The notes under the pieces: generated by a model
What the model saw: the letters and a program-made list of their open reading frames with translations, nothing else
Told to the model about the DNA's origin: nothing
Database searches by the model: none
Part shown: positions 1-14,211 of the stretch, in pieces
Position numbering within the stretch: the first letter of the stretch is position 1
Layout: each line of letters starts with the position of its first letter
Translations under genes and position numbers: made by a program
NCBI RefSeq assembly: GCF_013426205.1
Contig: NC_089427.1
Location: 1,798,001-1,862,000, forward strand
Direction: 5' to 3'
From: Metarhizium brunneum
Lineage: Eukaryota > Ascomycota > Sordariomycetes > Hypocreales > Clavicipitaceae
Length of the DNA stretch: 64,000 bases

Positions 1-590
1 TAAGGATTTCTCCTAAGTCCTTTTTAATTGTGGCAGCAGTTGTGGCTTGTTCCTGCTGTTCTTCTTCCATTTGTTGGACCCGTTCCCGAAGGCGTATGAT
101 CTTAGCAAGTATCTTGTGAGCAGAGATGGTTGTTGGTCCTTCTTGGGTTTCATTTGATCCAGATGCGGTGGTAGTCTCGCGTGGTGCTATATTGACAGTT
201 ATCAGGTATTGCTCAGAGTGACGCGGTAGTAGTCTGAATAAGAGCTTTTAACGTGTAACGGCTAAGGTTCCCAAGGGATAAACTAGTCGTAGTTTATGTT
301 GGCAGAGCCACTAGGGCAGTCAATCTGAGCAGTTGGGTGTTACGTTGGTAATAGGTCGTAGACCGTAACCAGGTGATCAGAGTTAAAGAGTTGTAAGCGA
401 AGCTTATTTAATGTAATGATCGGTGTTGAAAGCTAAGGAGCTAGAGTCTATTTATGAAGCGAATTTAGGGGTCCCTATATACTACGGCGTTCACCTGTTG
501 TTCACTGAAGTCCTGGTGAACTATGGTTATATGCGTGCTATTGGTTCGTCTGGAGTTCACTGAATAGTCAGTGAACTCTCCCTTATTGGC
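1..590 (-). mobile_element. Edge of a retroelement: LTR-like sequence plus start of a gag-like frame
   Basis: Read on the minus strand, an open frame runs off the left edge of the window. It encodes a charged, Glu/Gln-rich helical segment (IRLRERVQQMEEEQQEQA) typical of the N-terminal coiled coil of fungal retrotransposon gag proteins. The only Met in the visible part is at 70; the frame stays open upstream through a stretch reading HSEQYLITVNIAPRE to about 230. The 250-590 stretch upstream of it is non-coding and carries two inverted repeats near its outer end (489-521 and 553-578), as expected for an LTR promoter end. I could not fix the LTR termini, primer-binding site or target duplication, and most of the element lies outside the window. 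Order or superfamily (probably Ty3/gypsy) is inference. Confidence 0.4.
553..578. repeat. Perfect 11-bp hairpin near the outer end of the LTR-like region
   Basis: Arms GAGTTCACTGA (553-563) and TCAGTGAACTC (568-578) are separated by the 4-nt loop ATAG. A related shorter inverted repeat, GTTCACC (489-495) with GGTGAAC (515-521), lies just inside it, and the TTCACTGA core occurs again at 501-508. Confidence 0.7.
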
Positions 591-2273
591 GGCCCGTTCC
601 GACCATTAATCCGTCACCCGCTGTGCCTGCGCCGTCCCGTGGCTCATGCAGCCGGCCCAACCTGCGACCTACGCTGCAGCTTGTGACTGGGTCGTAACAC
701 CCGATGTCATTTTCGCAGCTTGAGACTATTACGCCGTCTTTTGCTATTTGCGGCGTGCTAATCTACTTGGTCTTATAAACCCCGGAATATTAGAAAAATA
801 CTGGTTTCAGGCACCCCGGCCGTGTATGTGCTGGCACTGGCCTCGGGACTTGTTGGCGCCGTGGCCTGTCCAGTCTTGGCTGTTGATTATAAGGCCAACT
901 GGACAAAGTGCATGCTTGTGTTTGGAGCAGGTGGTGGATAGTACTAGTCCTTGTTGTCCTTTTTTGCCAACGGTGATGCAGGCCACATCTTACCGAGGCG
1001 TAAAATGTACTGATGACGCTGATGGCTTTGAAGATGGCACGGAGCAATATACAAATGAGTGGTTATATACCAAATTAACACCCAAACAGTCACATACGAC
1101 CACAGCCGCCAGTAGCACTCACGATCCCGTCCGATCTCGTACGATAACCTGGCGAGCGCTGGATTAGTAGTTGGGTCGGTGACGACCAGCGAATACCCAG
1201 TGTTGTATGTTTTTTGTCTTATAATTTTTTTGCCTTTTTGATGCTGTCAATAACTACAACGTACGCTAGTACTATTTATTACCTTTTGCAAGATGGTGAA
1301 TATTCTTAAACCATGTCCATAGAGCTCAAGGTTGGCTGCACATGTGGCGTGCATGAACTGGGGTCAATGCCGACGGATAAAATACGAGGTTCGCGGCCTC
1401 AATTGTGCACAATTTTCACACAAATCTACAAAGTCTCTACGGCCTGATCCGAGCTTCAGCCAGTAGCCTCGATCTACCGCCCCGTCTCATCAATGGCTTG
1501 CCGCTCAATAGCATGCTTGTTGAAATGGCACGCGTGGCATGACTCTCTCGACTTGAGAGGTAAGTTATAACCAGCAGCCAAGATCAAAATGGGTGCATGT
1601 ACCTATTCATCTCTCGAGTCTCGACACTGTCGAGCCAGTCCAACACGCCGCCCCGGCACACTATTCTTGAACACCCGCCAGAGCATCGCCATGCACGTAA
1701 CAGACATCTTCCCTAGACGTATAAAATGTCCTCGATCTGAGCATTGAAGGGGTTGGCAAGCGTGCATCAACTACGCTTGGTAGACACCTGAGACGGCACG
1801 AGAAGGTAGGCGGGCAAGACGGGACCGGCGTCTCCTTGTCTCTCCAGCGATCACGAAGCGAGCATGAATCAGTACAAGTTGTCTCGATGGAATGGGCTTG
1901 ATAAGAGCAAACAAACATGTTACTATCTAAATAATTTAAATCACGACAAACTGACTTTTTTTTGGTCCGAGGGGCAGCCAGTCCGGAGAGGAACAGGCTT
2001 GATAGAAAAAGAAGAAAAAGACAGACGGGGCAAAACAAACAATAACAAGATTCCATAACGATCCGCCTTCGGCCTATCACGCGTGGTAGTCGGTTGAGCC
2101 ATTCCGCGCATCTGGGAGCAGGTGCCTCTTCGGCTTCCCGTAACTCACTCACTCAGGTGCCGTGATAATAATCATCCTTTCCGAAGAAGAGCAGCAGTTA
2201 AGCTGGCGTCCCGATTCTTTTCGCATGCATTTCAGCAAATATTCTGGCCATGCGAAATGCGCAACCGCTAGAC
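591..2273. other. No gene recognised
   Basis: Nothing in this 1.7 kb can be supported as a gene. A short open stretch ending at the TAG at 939-941 reads like a hydrophobic leader followed by a small domain (LALASGLVGAVACPV) but has no ATG and no convincing neighbouring exon. The minus-strand open frame at 1661-2152 has one very hydrophobic run but otherwise random-looking sequence. The part next to 590 may be flanking DNA of the retroelement. Confidence 0.5.
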
Positions 2274-2920
2274 TCAGCGCCTAAGGTCTCTTCCTCTCCT
2301 GGTATTGCCCCATGTGATGTTGGGATTCGCTTCGAATTCGATTCGAGATGGGTCTCTTGCTTGGAGAATGGGCGGGGGCACCGTCTTCTCTCTGCATTCC
2401 CGGATAAACTCGTCGACGTACTCGTCCAATGTCATTCCCTTTGTCGGCTCAGGGGGAGTGTACCGCTCAACCTGCTGGGCCTTGACTAGACTGACGCGCA
2501 ACCTCTCGCCCTGGGTACTTTCCATGTGATAGTTCTCTCCCTGGAAGGTTTTCTCGTCAATGACTTGAGCCTCGTATAGCTCCTTCCAGGCCTTCTGCGC
2601 GTCTTGTTCGTTTGCGAAGAAGGCAGAGACAAGCTCCCGGCTGGGAATCAGGTAAATCACTTGTAGCCATTGTTCCGCCTCTGATTCCATGAACAAATGG
2701 CGAAAAGCTGTGATCTGGATGTGGTTCACGACGTCCTCGGGGGTGGCTCTTGTGCCGGCAAGTTTGACATATGTGCCAATGCAGTCGTAGAAGTACATGC
2801 TGTCGTGCAGACCCCTGAGTTTGTCCTGCATTGCAGACTTTGATGCCAACGTGTCTATTGCAAGACTGTTAGTACAAAACTTTTCATCGGAAGAATATGC
2901 CACCTACATTCTTGACACAT
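2274..2920 (-). CDS. Unknown small protein (197 aa), two exons
   Basis: I do not recognise this family. Proposed exons are 2908-2920 and 2274-2854. The first exon encodes only MCQE plus one base of the next codon. The intron (2855-2907, 53 nt) has donor GTAGGT, branch point TACTAAC and acceptor CAATAG, a canonical set that supports the model. The frame upstream of this ATG meets a TAG, which supports the start. The protein is soluble, with no signal peptide or membrane segment. It has an N-terminal segment (MQDKLRGLHDSMYFYDCIG), an aromatic middle part and a basic C-terminus ending in RRGRDLRR. The composition and regular hydrophobic spacing look like a real folded protein rather than a chance frame, but function is unknown. 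A start at a later Met is possible. Confidence 0.55.
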
Positions 2921-4431
2921 TGCGTGAGGATTTGGACCGACAACAAACTAGGGATTCTGAGATAAGAGGGGTTTGTTTTGTCGTCTTATGCTGGCTTCGT
3001 ACACAAGTCTGGCGGCAATAGGACTTTGGGCGGGCTTTTGAAAGGGGCGAAACGGTATGGTCTCTAACTTTCGATGAGATGAAGCTCTGTCTTTCTCATA
3101 TACAAGCTGGGGATGAAAGACGCTATATATACTTTGCTGATCCTCACTATACATGAACAACATACCCAGGACTTCTAATACACAACGGTTGAACAAGAGG
3201 ATCTGGCGCAAATACATATCCAAAGCACATGACGGACTGACCCTGTGCAGTATGCACTGACACAGAGCACCCTTACCTACTCGAATTTGGAGTCACGGGA
3301 ACAGGAATCCGATACGGAATATCTGGAAGCTGTCAAGGCATGAACCAGTTCGACGTTGGGCACTCGACGCCGGGACATTGAAGCAGCCTTGAATCTTAGT
3401 TGAGCTACGATTGCATTGAACACGCGCAACGAGATTCAACACTCACAGGTAGACATCAAATCGTTTGTGCCCTTGGGTTGTGCCGAACCTCAAAGCCGTC
3501 TTTGTGTGCGGGGGAGGAGGGCGAGCCATATCCCCAGCTCTTTGTATGTTCTCAACCCGCAAACAGACTCTGTTCTTGCCTTGTCCCTCTTGTGAAGTTC
3601 TGAGTAGTCTTGCATAGTCACTACCCGGGAGACCTTTTGGCCTCCAGTTAGAATGTTATGAATCCTGGTCCATGCGGACAAATGCATTCCCGTCTCGGCC
3701 CGGTTTGGCTTCACCGAAGAGAGCATCGATCACGGCTCTAAGCCTGCCTCAACTGAGATCAAAGAAGACGACCATGTTCCAACATTGAAAACAAAGCCAT
3801 GGAGTCTGAACTGTAAGCTGTGAAATGCTCATGTCAAGGAATAAAAAAGAGCAAGGATACAGCAACCACTTACAACAATACGCAAACCAGCAATCAGACA
3901 AAGGCACCAAGACGGAAACAGGAACAGATCAGCGCCAAACCCATGGCCCCTCTGCAATAGTATTCTCATTTGGGTCATTGATAAGCGCAACATGGCACGC
4001 TCCACGTTGACGCTTATTAGCGCCCTCCGGCTTCCATGTTTCCACGCCCTCAATGTTGCGGGGTTATCAACTCATCACCAATAGATGCGCCTCTTGTGGT
4101 TCGAGCCCCCCCCAGCAGAGCCAAGCTCACGGGCTGTAATAAGTCGGACGCCAAGCTGCTAGAACTAGCCCCTTCACAAGCAGCATATCGCCGCCAATGA
4201 AATCAGCGCCATCGCAGCGTCTCGGACAGGCGGATGGGCAGACCATGTCGATGATGATGGATTCGATGAGTTGCGATAGTTACCAGACTAATGTTACGGA
4301 ATCGTTAGCGCAAAGAATGAAAATCACCACCACTACAAGAAGCGCCCCTTCCCCTACTCTCGTGATCGTGTACAGCAACATCACTCTCACACCACCATCT
4401 CTCCCCAATCAACTTGTAGACTCAAGCCAAC
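2921..4431. other. Intergenic, promoter regions of the two flanking genes
   Basis: No gene is supported here. The stretch is the shared upstream region of the minus-strand unknown gene and the plus-strand amidase gene. The frames at 2948-3223 and 4197-4565 show no family features, splice context or codon bias. A GGTTCGAGCC string near 4099 resembles a tRNA T-loop but no cloverleaf can be drawn around it. Confidence 0.5.
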
Positions 4432-6425
4432 ATGACCTGGCAAGACCTCGCCGCCAACAAGAAGGCCCATGTATCGGATGCTATTCCCCCGGAATGGCGG
4501 CTGAAGACAACCCCCTCGACCGACTCGGTCATGTCTGTCCCCAAAGAAAGCGGCATCCTCACTGACCAAGAGCTGGCCATCACCGAGGCGTCCGGTGCAG
4601 ACCTTGTGAAGGACTTGGCATCTGGGAAATTGTCCTCTGTGGCCGTCACAACTGCCTTTTGCAAACGGGCTGCCTTGGCCCATCAGCTAGTAAGTAAGAG
4701 TTGCAGTGGCCATTCCTTTCTTCATTGGTTCCAATGTCCTTACCATTGTTAGGTCAACTGTCTGCACGACTTCCTCCCTGCATTCGCGCTGGCCAGAGCG
4801 AGGTACTGTGATGAATATCTCGACAAACACAAGAAACCCATAGGTCCACTGCACGGGCTGCCCATCTCTTTGAAAGACCAGGCCCGGATCAAAGTAGGTA
4901 GCTTCGAAGTCTGCCCTTGAGACGGGCTCAACTTACAAAAAATGCTAGGGATTTGAAACAACCATGGGATATGCCGGATGGATCGGCAAAATCGACCAAC
5001 GCAACTCTGTTCTCGTAGACCTACTCGACAAGGCTGGAGCCGTCTTCTATGTCAAGACGAGTGTGCCACAGAGCTTGATGGTCTGTGAAACAATAAACAA
5101 CGTCTTTGGCCGCACTCTGAATCCAAGGAATAAGAACTGGTCGTCTGGAGGGAGCTCCGGTGGCGAGGGCGCCATCATTGGTTTCCGCGGCAGCGTCATC
5201 GGTGTTGGCACCGACATTGGTAAGCTTGACTTGTGATTATTTCCCCCCAAAACTCTCTGACTCTGTATTAGGAGGTTCCATCAGGACTCCAGCGGCCTTT
5301 AACTTCCTATATGGCCTTCGCCCCAGCCACGGGCGGCTGCCATATGCCAGGATGGCGAACAGCATGGAGGGCCAAGAGACGATTCATAGCGTATGCGGGC
5401 CTCTTGCGCACTCCGTTGGGGATTTGCGGCTATTCACGACGGCTGTTCTTGAGCAGCAGCCGTGGAACTTTGACTCCAAGGTTGTCCCTATGCCGTGGCG
5501 ACAGGGTGAAGCAGATGCTGTCAAGGCGAAGGTTTCGGCCGGGGGCCTGACGTTGGGATATTATTCCTGCGACGGAAATGTGTGTCTTGGCTGAGATTCA
5601 GCAACATATCACTGGTACTGCCGTCGAGACTAACTCGGCGTCACTAGGTGCTTCCACACCCTCCTGTTCTCCGGGCCGTCCAAACAGTCGTGGACAAGCT
5701 CAAAGGCGCAGGCCACGCCGTCCTCCCTTGGGAGCCATACAAGCATCCCTATGCGGTAGACCTGGCCAACCGTGTCTACGCATCAGATGGTGGCGCCGTA
5801 AGACAGTCGATCCAGTTCCCATCCATCTATCCAAGCCATCAATACGTTAACTGCTTACCTAGGACATCCATTCCGCACTTAAACTCTCAGGCGAGCCGGC
5901 GATCCCCAATATCAACGATCTCGTCAACCCCAGCTTGGAGAAGCTAGACATCAACGAAGTCTGGCAGTGCCAGTTAGACAAGTGGAACTACCAAATGGAA
6001 TATCTCGCCGCGATTCGCAATTTTGAAGCCAAGACAGGACGGGAGCTAGATGCCATCATTGCGCCCGTCACAGCCACTGCAGCAATTCTTCATAATCAAT
6101 TCAAATATTACGGTTACGCCACAGTAATCAATGTACTCGATTTCACGAGTGTGGTGGTTCCGGTCACATTTGCTGACAAGAACATCGATGTCAAAGCGGC
6201 TGGCTTTACTCCCTTGACCGATTTGGATGCAACTGTTCAAGAAGGATGTAAGTTGCTTTTGCTTTTTGGATCTGAAGTGAAGTATCATCGTTCTGACTAT
6301 TTTCTCAAGATGATCCAGAAGCCTACCATGGCGCGCCGGCCGCTGTGCAGATCATTGGGCGACGTTTTACCGAGGAGAGAGTCATGGCTATTGCGGAGGA
6401 GATTGGCCGACTGCTGCATTCATGA
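4432..6425 (+). CDS. Amidase (amidase-signature family, fungal acetamidase-like), 542 aa
   Basis: Seven exons: 4432-4689, 4753-4893, 4949-5219, 5272-5579, 5648-5797, 5863-6247 and 6310-6425, summing to 543 codons. Every junction keeps the frame and all six introns start with GT and end with AG. The product is an amidase-signature hydrolase cleaving carboxamides. The Ser-cisSer-Lys triad is visible: Lys127 in PISLKDQ, Ser202 in GGSSGGEG and Ser226 in GTDIGGSIRTP. The 75- and 24-residue spacings equal those of mammalian FAAH (142/217/241), so the enzyme should be active. The length is normal for fungal amdS-like proteins. There is no signal peptide, so a cytosolic location is expected. The substrate (acetamide, other amides or a fatty acid amide) cannot be told from sequence. 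The gene stands alone between long non-coding stretches. Confidence 0.9.
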
Positions 6426-9274
6426 ATGTGTCGAAATTGGATTGATCGACGATGCCTCGTAGTTTAGCAACGCAGAGGCATGAAAGCCAGTCATCATCGT
6501 ATGAGTTATTCAAAATAGTAGTGTCAACATACTTGGTAATTGTATCATTTATACCGAAGGTCAGCATATGCCTGGCTACGTTGTGCGCCAACAACCCTAG
6601 TTGTAGATCACTCAGGGGCCGCAGTGGCTTTAAAGGATGCTGAAGTCAGCAGTGGCTTTAAAAGATGCTGAAGTCAGATCTTGTGCATAAGATGGCGGGG
6701 CTGATATCAGCGCCGTTGAAAGGCGTATGCAGCACCAGAGCCGAAAATGGACACGGAATATTGGGAACTCAATTTCTCTCTGAGGCTTAACCCAGTATAC
6801 CTGTGACCTAGGGCTGCTAGTGTCGGCTGCCCCTGACAATCTGAAAAAAGTTGGTGTCGAACTACTAGGTAGTCAAGAGGAGCCCTTGCCCACGAAGTGT
6901 GCCGGCCGTACATACTAGAAGGTGTGTGCGCTATTCTTGGAACAACAAACGGGGCCAGTTTGAGGCTATGGCAGCAGCACAGGCGAGATCTGGCTTGTGG
7001 GGGAACTGAGACCTGGACCAGGCTCAACCCACGAACTGATAGGATTGACGGGAATGACAGTACAATGCGTGCAAGAAGCAGCAGAGCGGTTTGCTGTGCT
7101 TGAGCCGTTTTCTCAATATTGCCGAGAAACAATGTTGTAGCCAGGGGCCAATGCTGCAAGGGAAACGGGCGATGTGCATTGGCACCCGAAGGTGAATACG
7201 AAGAATGACGTTGTGCGTGAAACAAGGCTGAGTGAACCTGTCCTGGATTTCGGAGACGGCAGTCATTGTGGTACTACATTAAACATGACGATCACAGGGT
7301 ATCGAATCGGAATACACCGTGGCAGTTTTCTCTGGGTCGTACGGCAGTTGTGCTTGCAGAATCGTGTTTTGGCTGCTGGACGACATTGTCATTACGTGAT
7401 CTGTCCTCCGTACAAGAGTATGGGGAAGGTAGAAGGTTGAGAATTGTCTTCTGGGCAATGACGAGACATTTAGGTCGGCCCGGGCTTTCATAACTATACT
7501 AGTTAGCTTCTCTGGTACTGGCGGTCTATGTATGCATGTTGAACTTCGATGCCTTGACTATGGAGAAATTGCAGTCAAGGAGACATTGACATAGCGACGG
7601 CGGTGGAGATTGGAGCCGCAAACACAGGATGGTTGGCACGAGGCGACCAAACTAGCCTTCTCGTGTTGCTGCACTGCAGTCAGGGTCTTGAAAAGAGGGT
7701 CCATCCGGAAGAAACTAGAGAGATCGTTGTGCGGGAGCTGCAGGCTGGTACATGGCGACAGAGGCTCGACGTTGCGGTTGCCATGACGAGGGCAACGGGC
7801 AACAAGGCTTGAAGGGCGTGAACTAGACCGTCCATGGACCCTAACAAGGGCCACCCCAAACGGGGTCCCTGAGCATGGGTCATTGATAGCCTGGCCTGGC
7901 CCGTCTCTCCAGCCTCGCAACCTTTGTTGAGGGAGAAGGGTCTTGAGGGGGTCACTCCGGAATTGGTGGCAACTGGACAACCCTTGCGCTATGATGTAGC
8001 TGGGAGGTTTAGTGGCAGTTTGAAGTTCGTACTGGAGTTGAGATGAGATGAGATGCATGTTGCGAGATGCGTCAATGAGCCTTGCTCTCGTCTCAGGTAG
8101 GCCCCAGACCAAAAAGAAGTATTGGAAATAGAGCAAAGATGCAATATTGAAAGAGGGATGATTGTTAGACGATAAAAGCACAAGCGTTTGGCGGCAAGGG
8201 CCATGGCAAAACTTCGCCTGGTGCAGCAGCGAGGGAAAGTGCGATGGTTGTTGGGCCAGCGAGGGTAGATGGGATCAGATGATTGGGCCCGACTATGGGG
8301 CCAGGTGTGCTGCGATCAGCCTTCAGGGGGCCGGTTGCCTTTGGGAGGACCGGACCAAACAAGGCCGGCATAATGATCTGCGAAACAAAGCAGCAAAGCA
8401 GCATACAACTTATATAACATGCACATATGCAAGAGCTGCAAGCCACTGAATCCTTAAGCTACAGGCGTATGTGTATTTCTAAAGTCGCCCGGCTGACGTT
8501 GCGATTGCTGTGTTCCAAAATATCCAGAGCAGAGTGGGCTGAGGCAAGAAGCCCGTCAACCCAGCCGAGCTTAAGGTTTTTAGTGCTAACTTTTTTTTCG
8601 AGTGCTAATAATGTGTGCTGACTGCCGCGCTGTGCCACCGTTGAGCATCCAAAACGCAAATTATGTCTGGTCTGGTACTAAACAAACCAGCCCAGCTCAA
8701 GTGTCAACATCAGCTGGCTTCGCCCTCAAACAATATCCTCCTTGTTGAATGGAGTAACTCCTCCGTGCCAACCCCCGTTTGTGACGTCGTGACGCCCCCG
8801 GGCCCCCCTACGACAGCAGACCTTGCTCGTCATGCTCGTTCACTCGTATTAATCCGTCGTCGCTACTCTGTGCCTTCTTTAGCCTCGCCCTCTGGACCCT
8901 CCTGCCTCCGAATTTCCCCACTTGCTGAAGCTGAGCCCCAAGCCTCAAACCAGTGGGCCTTCTTGGGCCTCTCTCGCTTGGGCTCCAGCTGCTCCTTTTC
9001 CTTGGCTCGTTGGTTCGTTGGCTGGCATTGATTGATTGAGAGTCGAGGGTTGCCCCCTGGCGCCGCCGTACATCATCCGGCCCCCCACCCTTCACCCTTC
9101 ACCTTTCACCTGTACTTAAGCCAAACAGCTCCCTCCTGGACCATTTTCAACCCATCCATTCATCTCTCGCTATTCCTCATTTGCCGTCTAGAACCTCTTG
9201 ATCTGCTTGCCTTCATTTCGTATTCCCATCTACCATAGCACTATAATATCATCTGAGGGCAAGGAATCTTCATC
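6426..9274. other. Long intergenic region
   Basis: 2.8 kb without a supportable gene. It contains a 28-bp tandem duplication at 6621-6676. The minus-strand frame at 7558-8181 lacks recognisable motifs and looks like chance. The last ~600 bp (about 8670-9270) is pyrimidine-rich (CACCCTT and CTCTCT runs) and is probably promoter plus 5' leader of the GFA1 gene. Confidence 0.5.
6621..6676. repeat. 28-bp direct tandem duplication
   Basis: Two head-to-tail copies (6621-6648 and 6649-6676) beginning GCAGTGGCTTTAAA differ by a single G/A. The near identity suggests a recent local duplication in non-coding DNA. Confidence 0.85.
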
Positions 9275-11853
<2,579 letters not shown>

Positions 11854-12574
11854 ACAATAAACAAACGATGGACGTCAATTCGTGTATAGGCCATACTAAT
11901 GTGTCTCGCTGGCGTGTCACCATAGTTCAGGCTGGGTGTTTGAGGCGCGCTTGGCAAACGGTACTTGTTGTTTCCTGCTCTTGGAGCGACTTTGGCAAGA
12001 AGTTGCAGCTGCATGGTCTCCGCAGCGATATTGGATGGATTATGGGAGTTATGTCTTTCTTTTGTTGTCATGGACGACTAGCGATTTGGCTGCAGAAATG
12101 TACACTGCACATTTGATAATGAAAGCGTCTGGTATGGATAATAAACCAGGCACTGTGTGTTAGACGGGTGAGGAATGCGCACTTGCAAGGTTTCAATATT
12201 AGAAACCTGGTTCTATGAACACATGGCAAATAAAAAATAAAAGCGAATTTTATATCACGAAAGAGTCCCAGAGTGCTTCACATTTGCTTGCGACGAGGAA
12301 GTGCAAGGTTGTAACAGATGAATAATGAGACTTGCATATTGGTACACGGTTCTATGCTCTAATCTAGCTCCATCGACGGTGTTGGCATGGGTCGTAGTGC
12401 AAAGCTCGGTTGTCTCGGAGACTAAAGAAGATCTCGGGTTCCTTGACAACCCTAGCCTTCATAAACAGCTAGAACGAGGATTCTTCAACCGAGAACATAT
12501 AAAAGTGATGGGGTTCGTCCCTCAAGACAGCTTGCCTGCATCGAACCTGATAATGCACTCCTCGAATGTTGCAC
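11854..12574. other. Convergent 3' regions of GFA1 and PRE4
   Basis: 721 bp between two stop codons on opposite strands; it holds both 3' UTRs. AT-rich stretches with AATAAA-like strings occur near 11853-11862 and 12231-12242. No gene is seen. Confidence 0.6.
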
Positions 12575-13525
12575 TCAAACGGTCTGTGTTCCATATCCCC
12601 TGATTCTCTCGGCAAACGCCCAGCTCTGATCCTCCAGCTTCTGATTCTCCTTCAGCTCCACACCGTCCTTGGTAACAATAGCCAGTGAGTAACTGTCCAG
12701 ACTTCTGGCATCTCTGTAGAATAGAACCTTCATGCACTCCTTGATGATATCCACAGCTTCCTCGCGAGTCAGCTTTGCCGCGGACTCCTCGTCAGGAGCG
12801 TAACGTCGCATCACTGGCTGAGCGAGCATGGCACCGAACCCTGTAGCAAGGCTGGGTGCAGAATACGTTGTTCCGAGCAAATCTGCCGCAGCGAGGAACG
12901 GAGCGCCCTTGTCGTCGAGGCCTGCTACTAGGAGGTGGTTCCACAGAGGGTCGAACTTGGAGCGTCGGCGGTAGAGGAGCTTGGAGAGGTAGCGGTGCAA
13001 ATTGGAGGCGTTGAGCCGCGCCGAGTCGGGAGAGTCGTAGGCCTCGGTGAGGGCGAGATCGGTTAGGTGGCGGTCGAGGTACTGCATGTCCGAGATGTCG
13101 CCGCTGAAGCCAACGACCGAGGCATCAGCAAAGGGGCGGAGACGTTTGACGTCGGTGAAGCGGGCGAGGGAGCCGTACGACGCTGGAGACTGTTAGTTTG
13201 CATTTTCGGCTTTCAAGAAGGAAGCTCCTGCATGGGAGGCTCAAAAGAAGGAAGGGGATGAGGGTGCGGTTCGAGAGGGCAAAACTAACCCAGGTTGTCG
13301 GCTGCAATGACGACACCGTCTTTGAACTTGATGGCAATGACGGACGTTCCCGTGACGATAGGCTGCTGGGTGTGTGTCGTAGGGCCATTGCTGTTCATGA
13401 ATGAGGCGTCGTATGCACCGTAAATGTCATCTCTGGGCTATTTGAGGGTCAGTTCGCCGCTTGGGTGTTGAAAATGAGTAGAGGGAACTACGTACCCTGC
13501 CCCATGCTTGCGGTCGGTGATCCAT
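12575..13525 (-). CDS. PRE4: 20S proteasome subunit beta type-7 (yeast Pre4 / human PSMB4), 261 aa
   Basis: Three exons: 13496-13525, 13290-13437 and 12575-13182 (262 codons with stop). Introns of 58 and 107 nt have GTACGT and GTTAGT donors. The product is a structural, non-catalytic subunit of the beta ring of the 20S proteasome core. A propeptide of about 35 residues precedes the sequence [16 protein letters not shown], which matches the mature start of Pre4-type subunits. This is followed by [18 protein letters not shown] and [10 protein letters not shown], hallmarks of the beta-7 branch. The catalytic Thr/Lys pair of active beta subunits is not expected here. The length is typical. The gene is divergent from the HMG-box gene. 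Confidence 0.95.
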
Positions 13526-14211
13526 GGTTGGTGATGTGAGGAGGTAGAAGATAAAGTGGAAATAAAAGAGATGAGTTTGAGTGCGCGGGAGAAGGTGCTC
13601 GATTGATGTACGAGCGACGAGGGCTGGCGATTGAGATGTGGGATATGTTGTCGATGGATGGAGTTCGATGATGTGAGCCGTGGTTGACTGCTGCTCTCTG
13701 GGACTGATGCTGTCGCGCGTCCTGCGGGAGCCTACCGCCCATGAGGCCCTGCTGGAGCTAAGGGTGTTACGTAATCGGGCAAGAGAATTTGATTGGCTTG
13801 AGAGCAGATGAGAGCTTAATCAGTACCTTGTACTAGACAGCCGCAATGCGTCTCCGCCCTATCGCAAGTAGTGGGTACTAGATTAGCCAGCTGCCTGCAT
13901 CGGCATGGCTGAGCTTCAGGAGCTCCTCGTTCCTGGAACAACTGGAACAACTGGAACAAGGGTAAGTGGATAGCCAGAGCGGAGGGGGACATGCGACTGC
14001 CGCATGCAATCCCAGCCCTCGTCTATTTCATCCAAACGCCCATCGTCCAACGCTCCTCTGCTCTCTGTCTGTCTCGTGCCCAAACGCACACGCCGCGAGT
14101 TGCCCCATCTCCGAATTGACAGCAATCTGTAATTCATCGCGAACTCGTCAATTCACAACGCGCACAAGCTACCGACTTATACGCCATCTCAACCAAATCA
14201 AATAAACAACA
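13526..14211. promoter_or_regulatory. Bidirectional promoter region between PRE4 and the HMG-box gene
   Basis: 686 bp between two start codons on opposite strands. No open frame here is convincing. The 3' part next to the HMG-box gene is CT-rich and then A-rich, ending CAACAATG at the start codon, a normal context for fungal translation. I did not find a clear proteasome-type regulatory box. Confidence 0.5.

Noticed and set aside
814..941. Possible small secreted peptide (hydrophobic leader then short tail)
   Set aside because: No ATG in frame, no convincing upstream exon and only about 40 codons.
1661..2152. Minus-strand frame with a hydrophobic run that looks like a signal peptide
   Set aside because: The rest of the frame is random-looking, it begins at a non-ATG codon and there is no family feature.
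4081..4130. GGTTCGAGCC string resembling a tRNA T-loop
   Set aside because: The would-be T-stem does not pair, and no acceptor or anticodon stem can be drawn upstream.
7558..8181. 207-codon minus-strand open frame
   Set aside because: No motif, no regular codon use and no splice context; consistent with chance.
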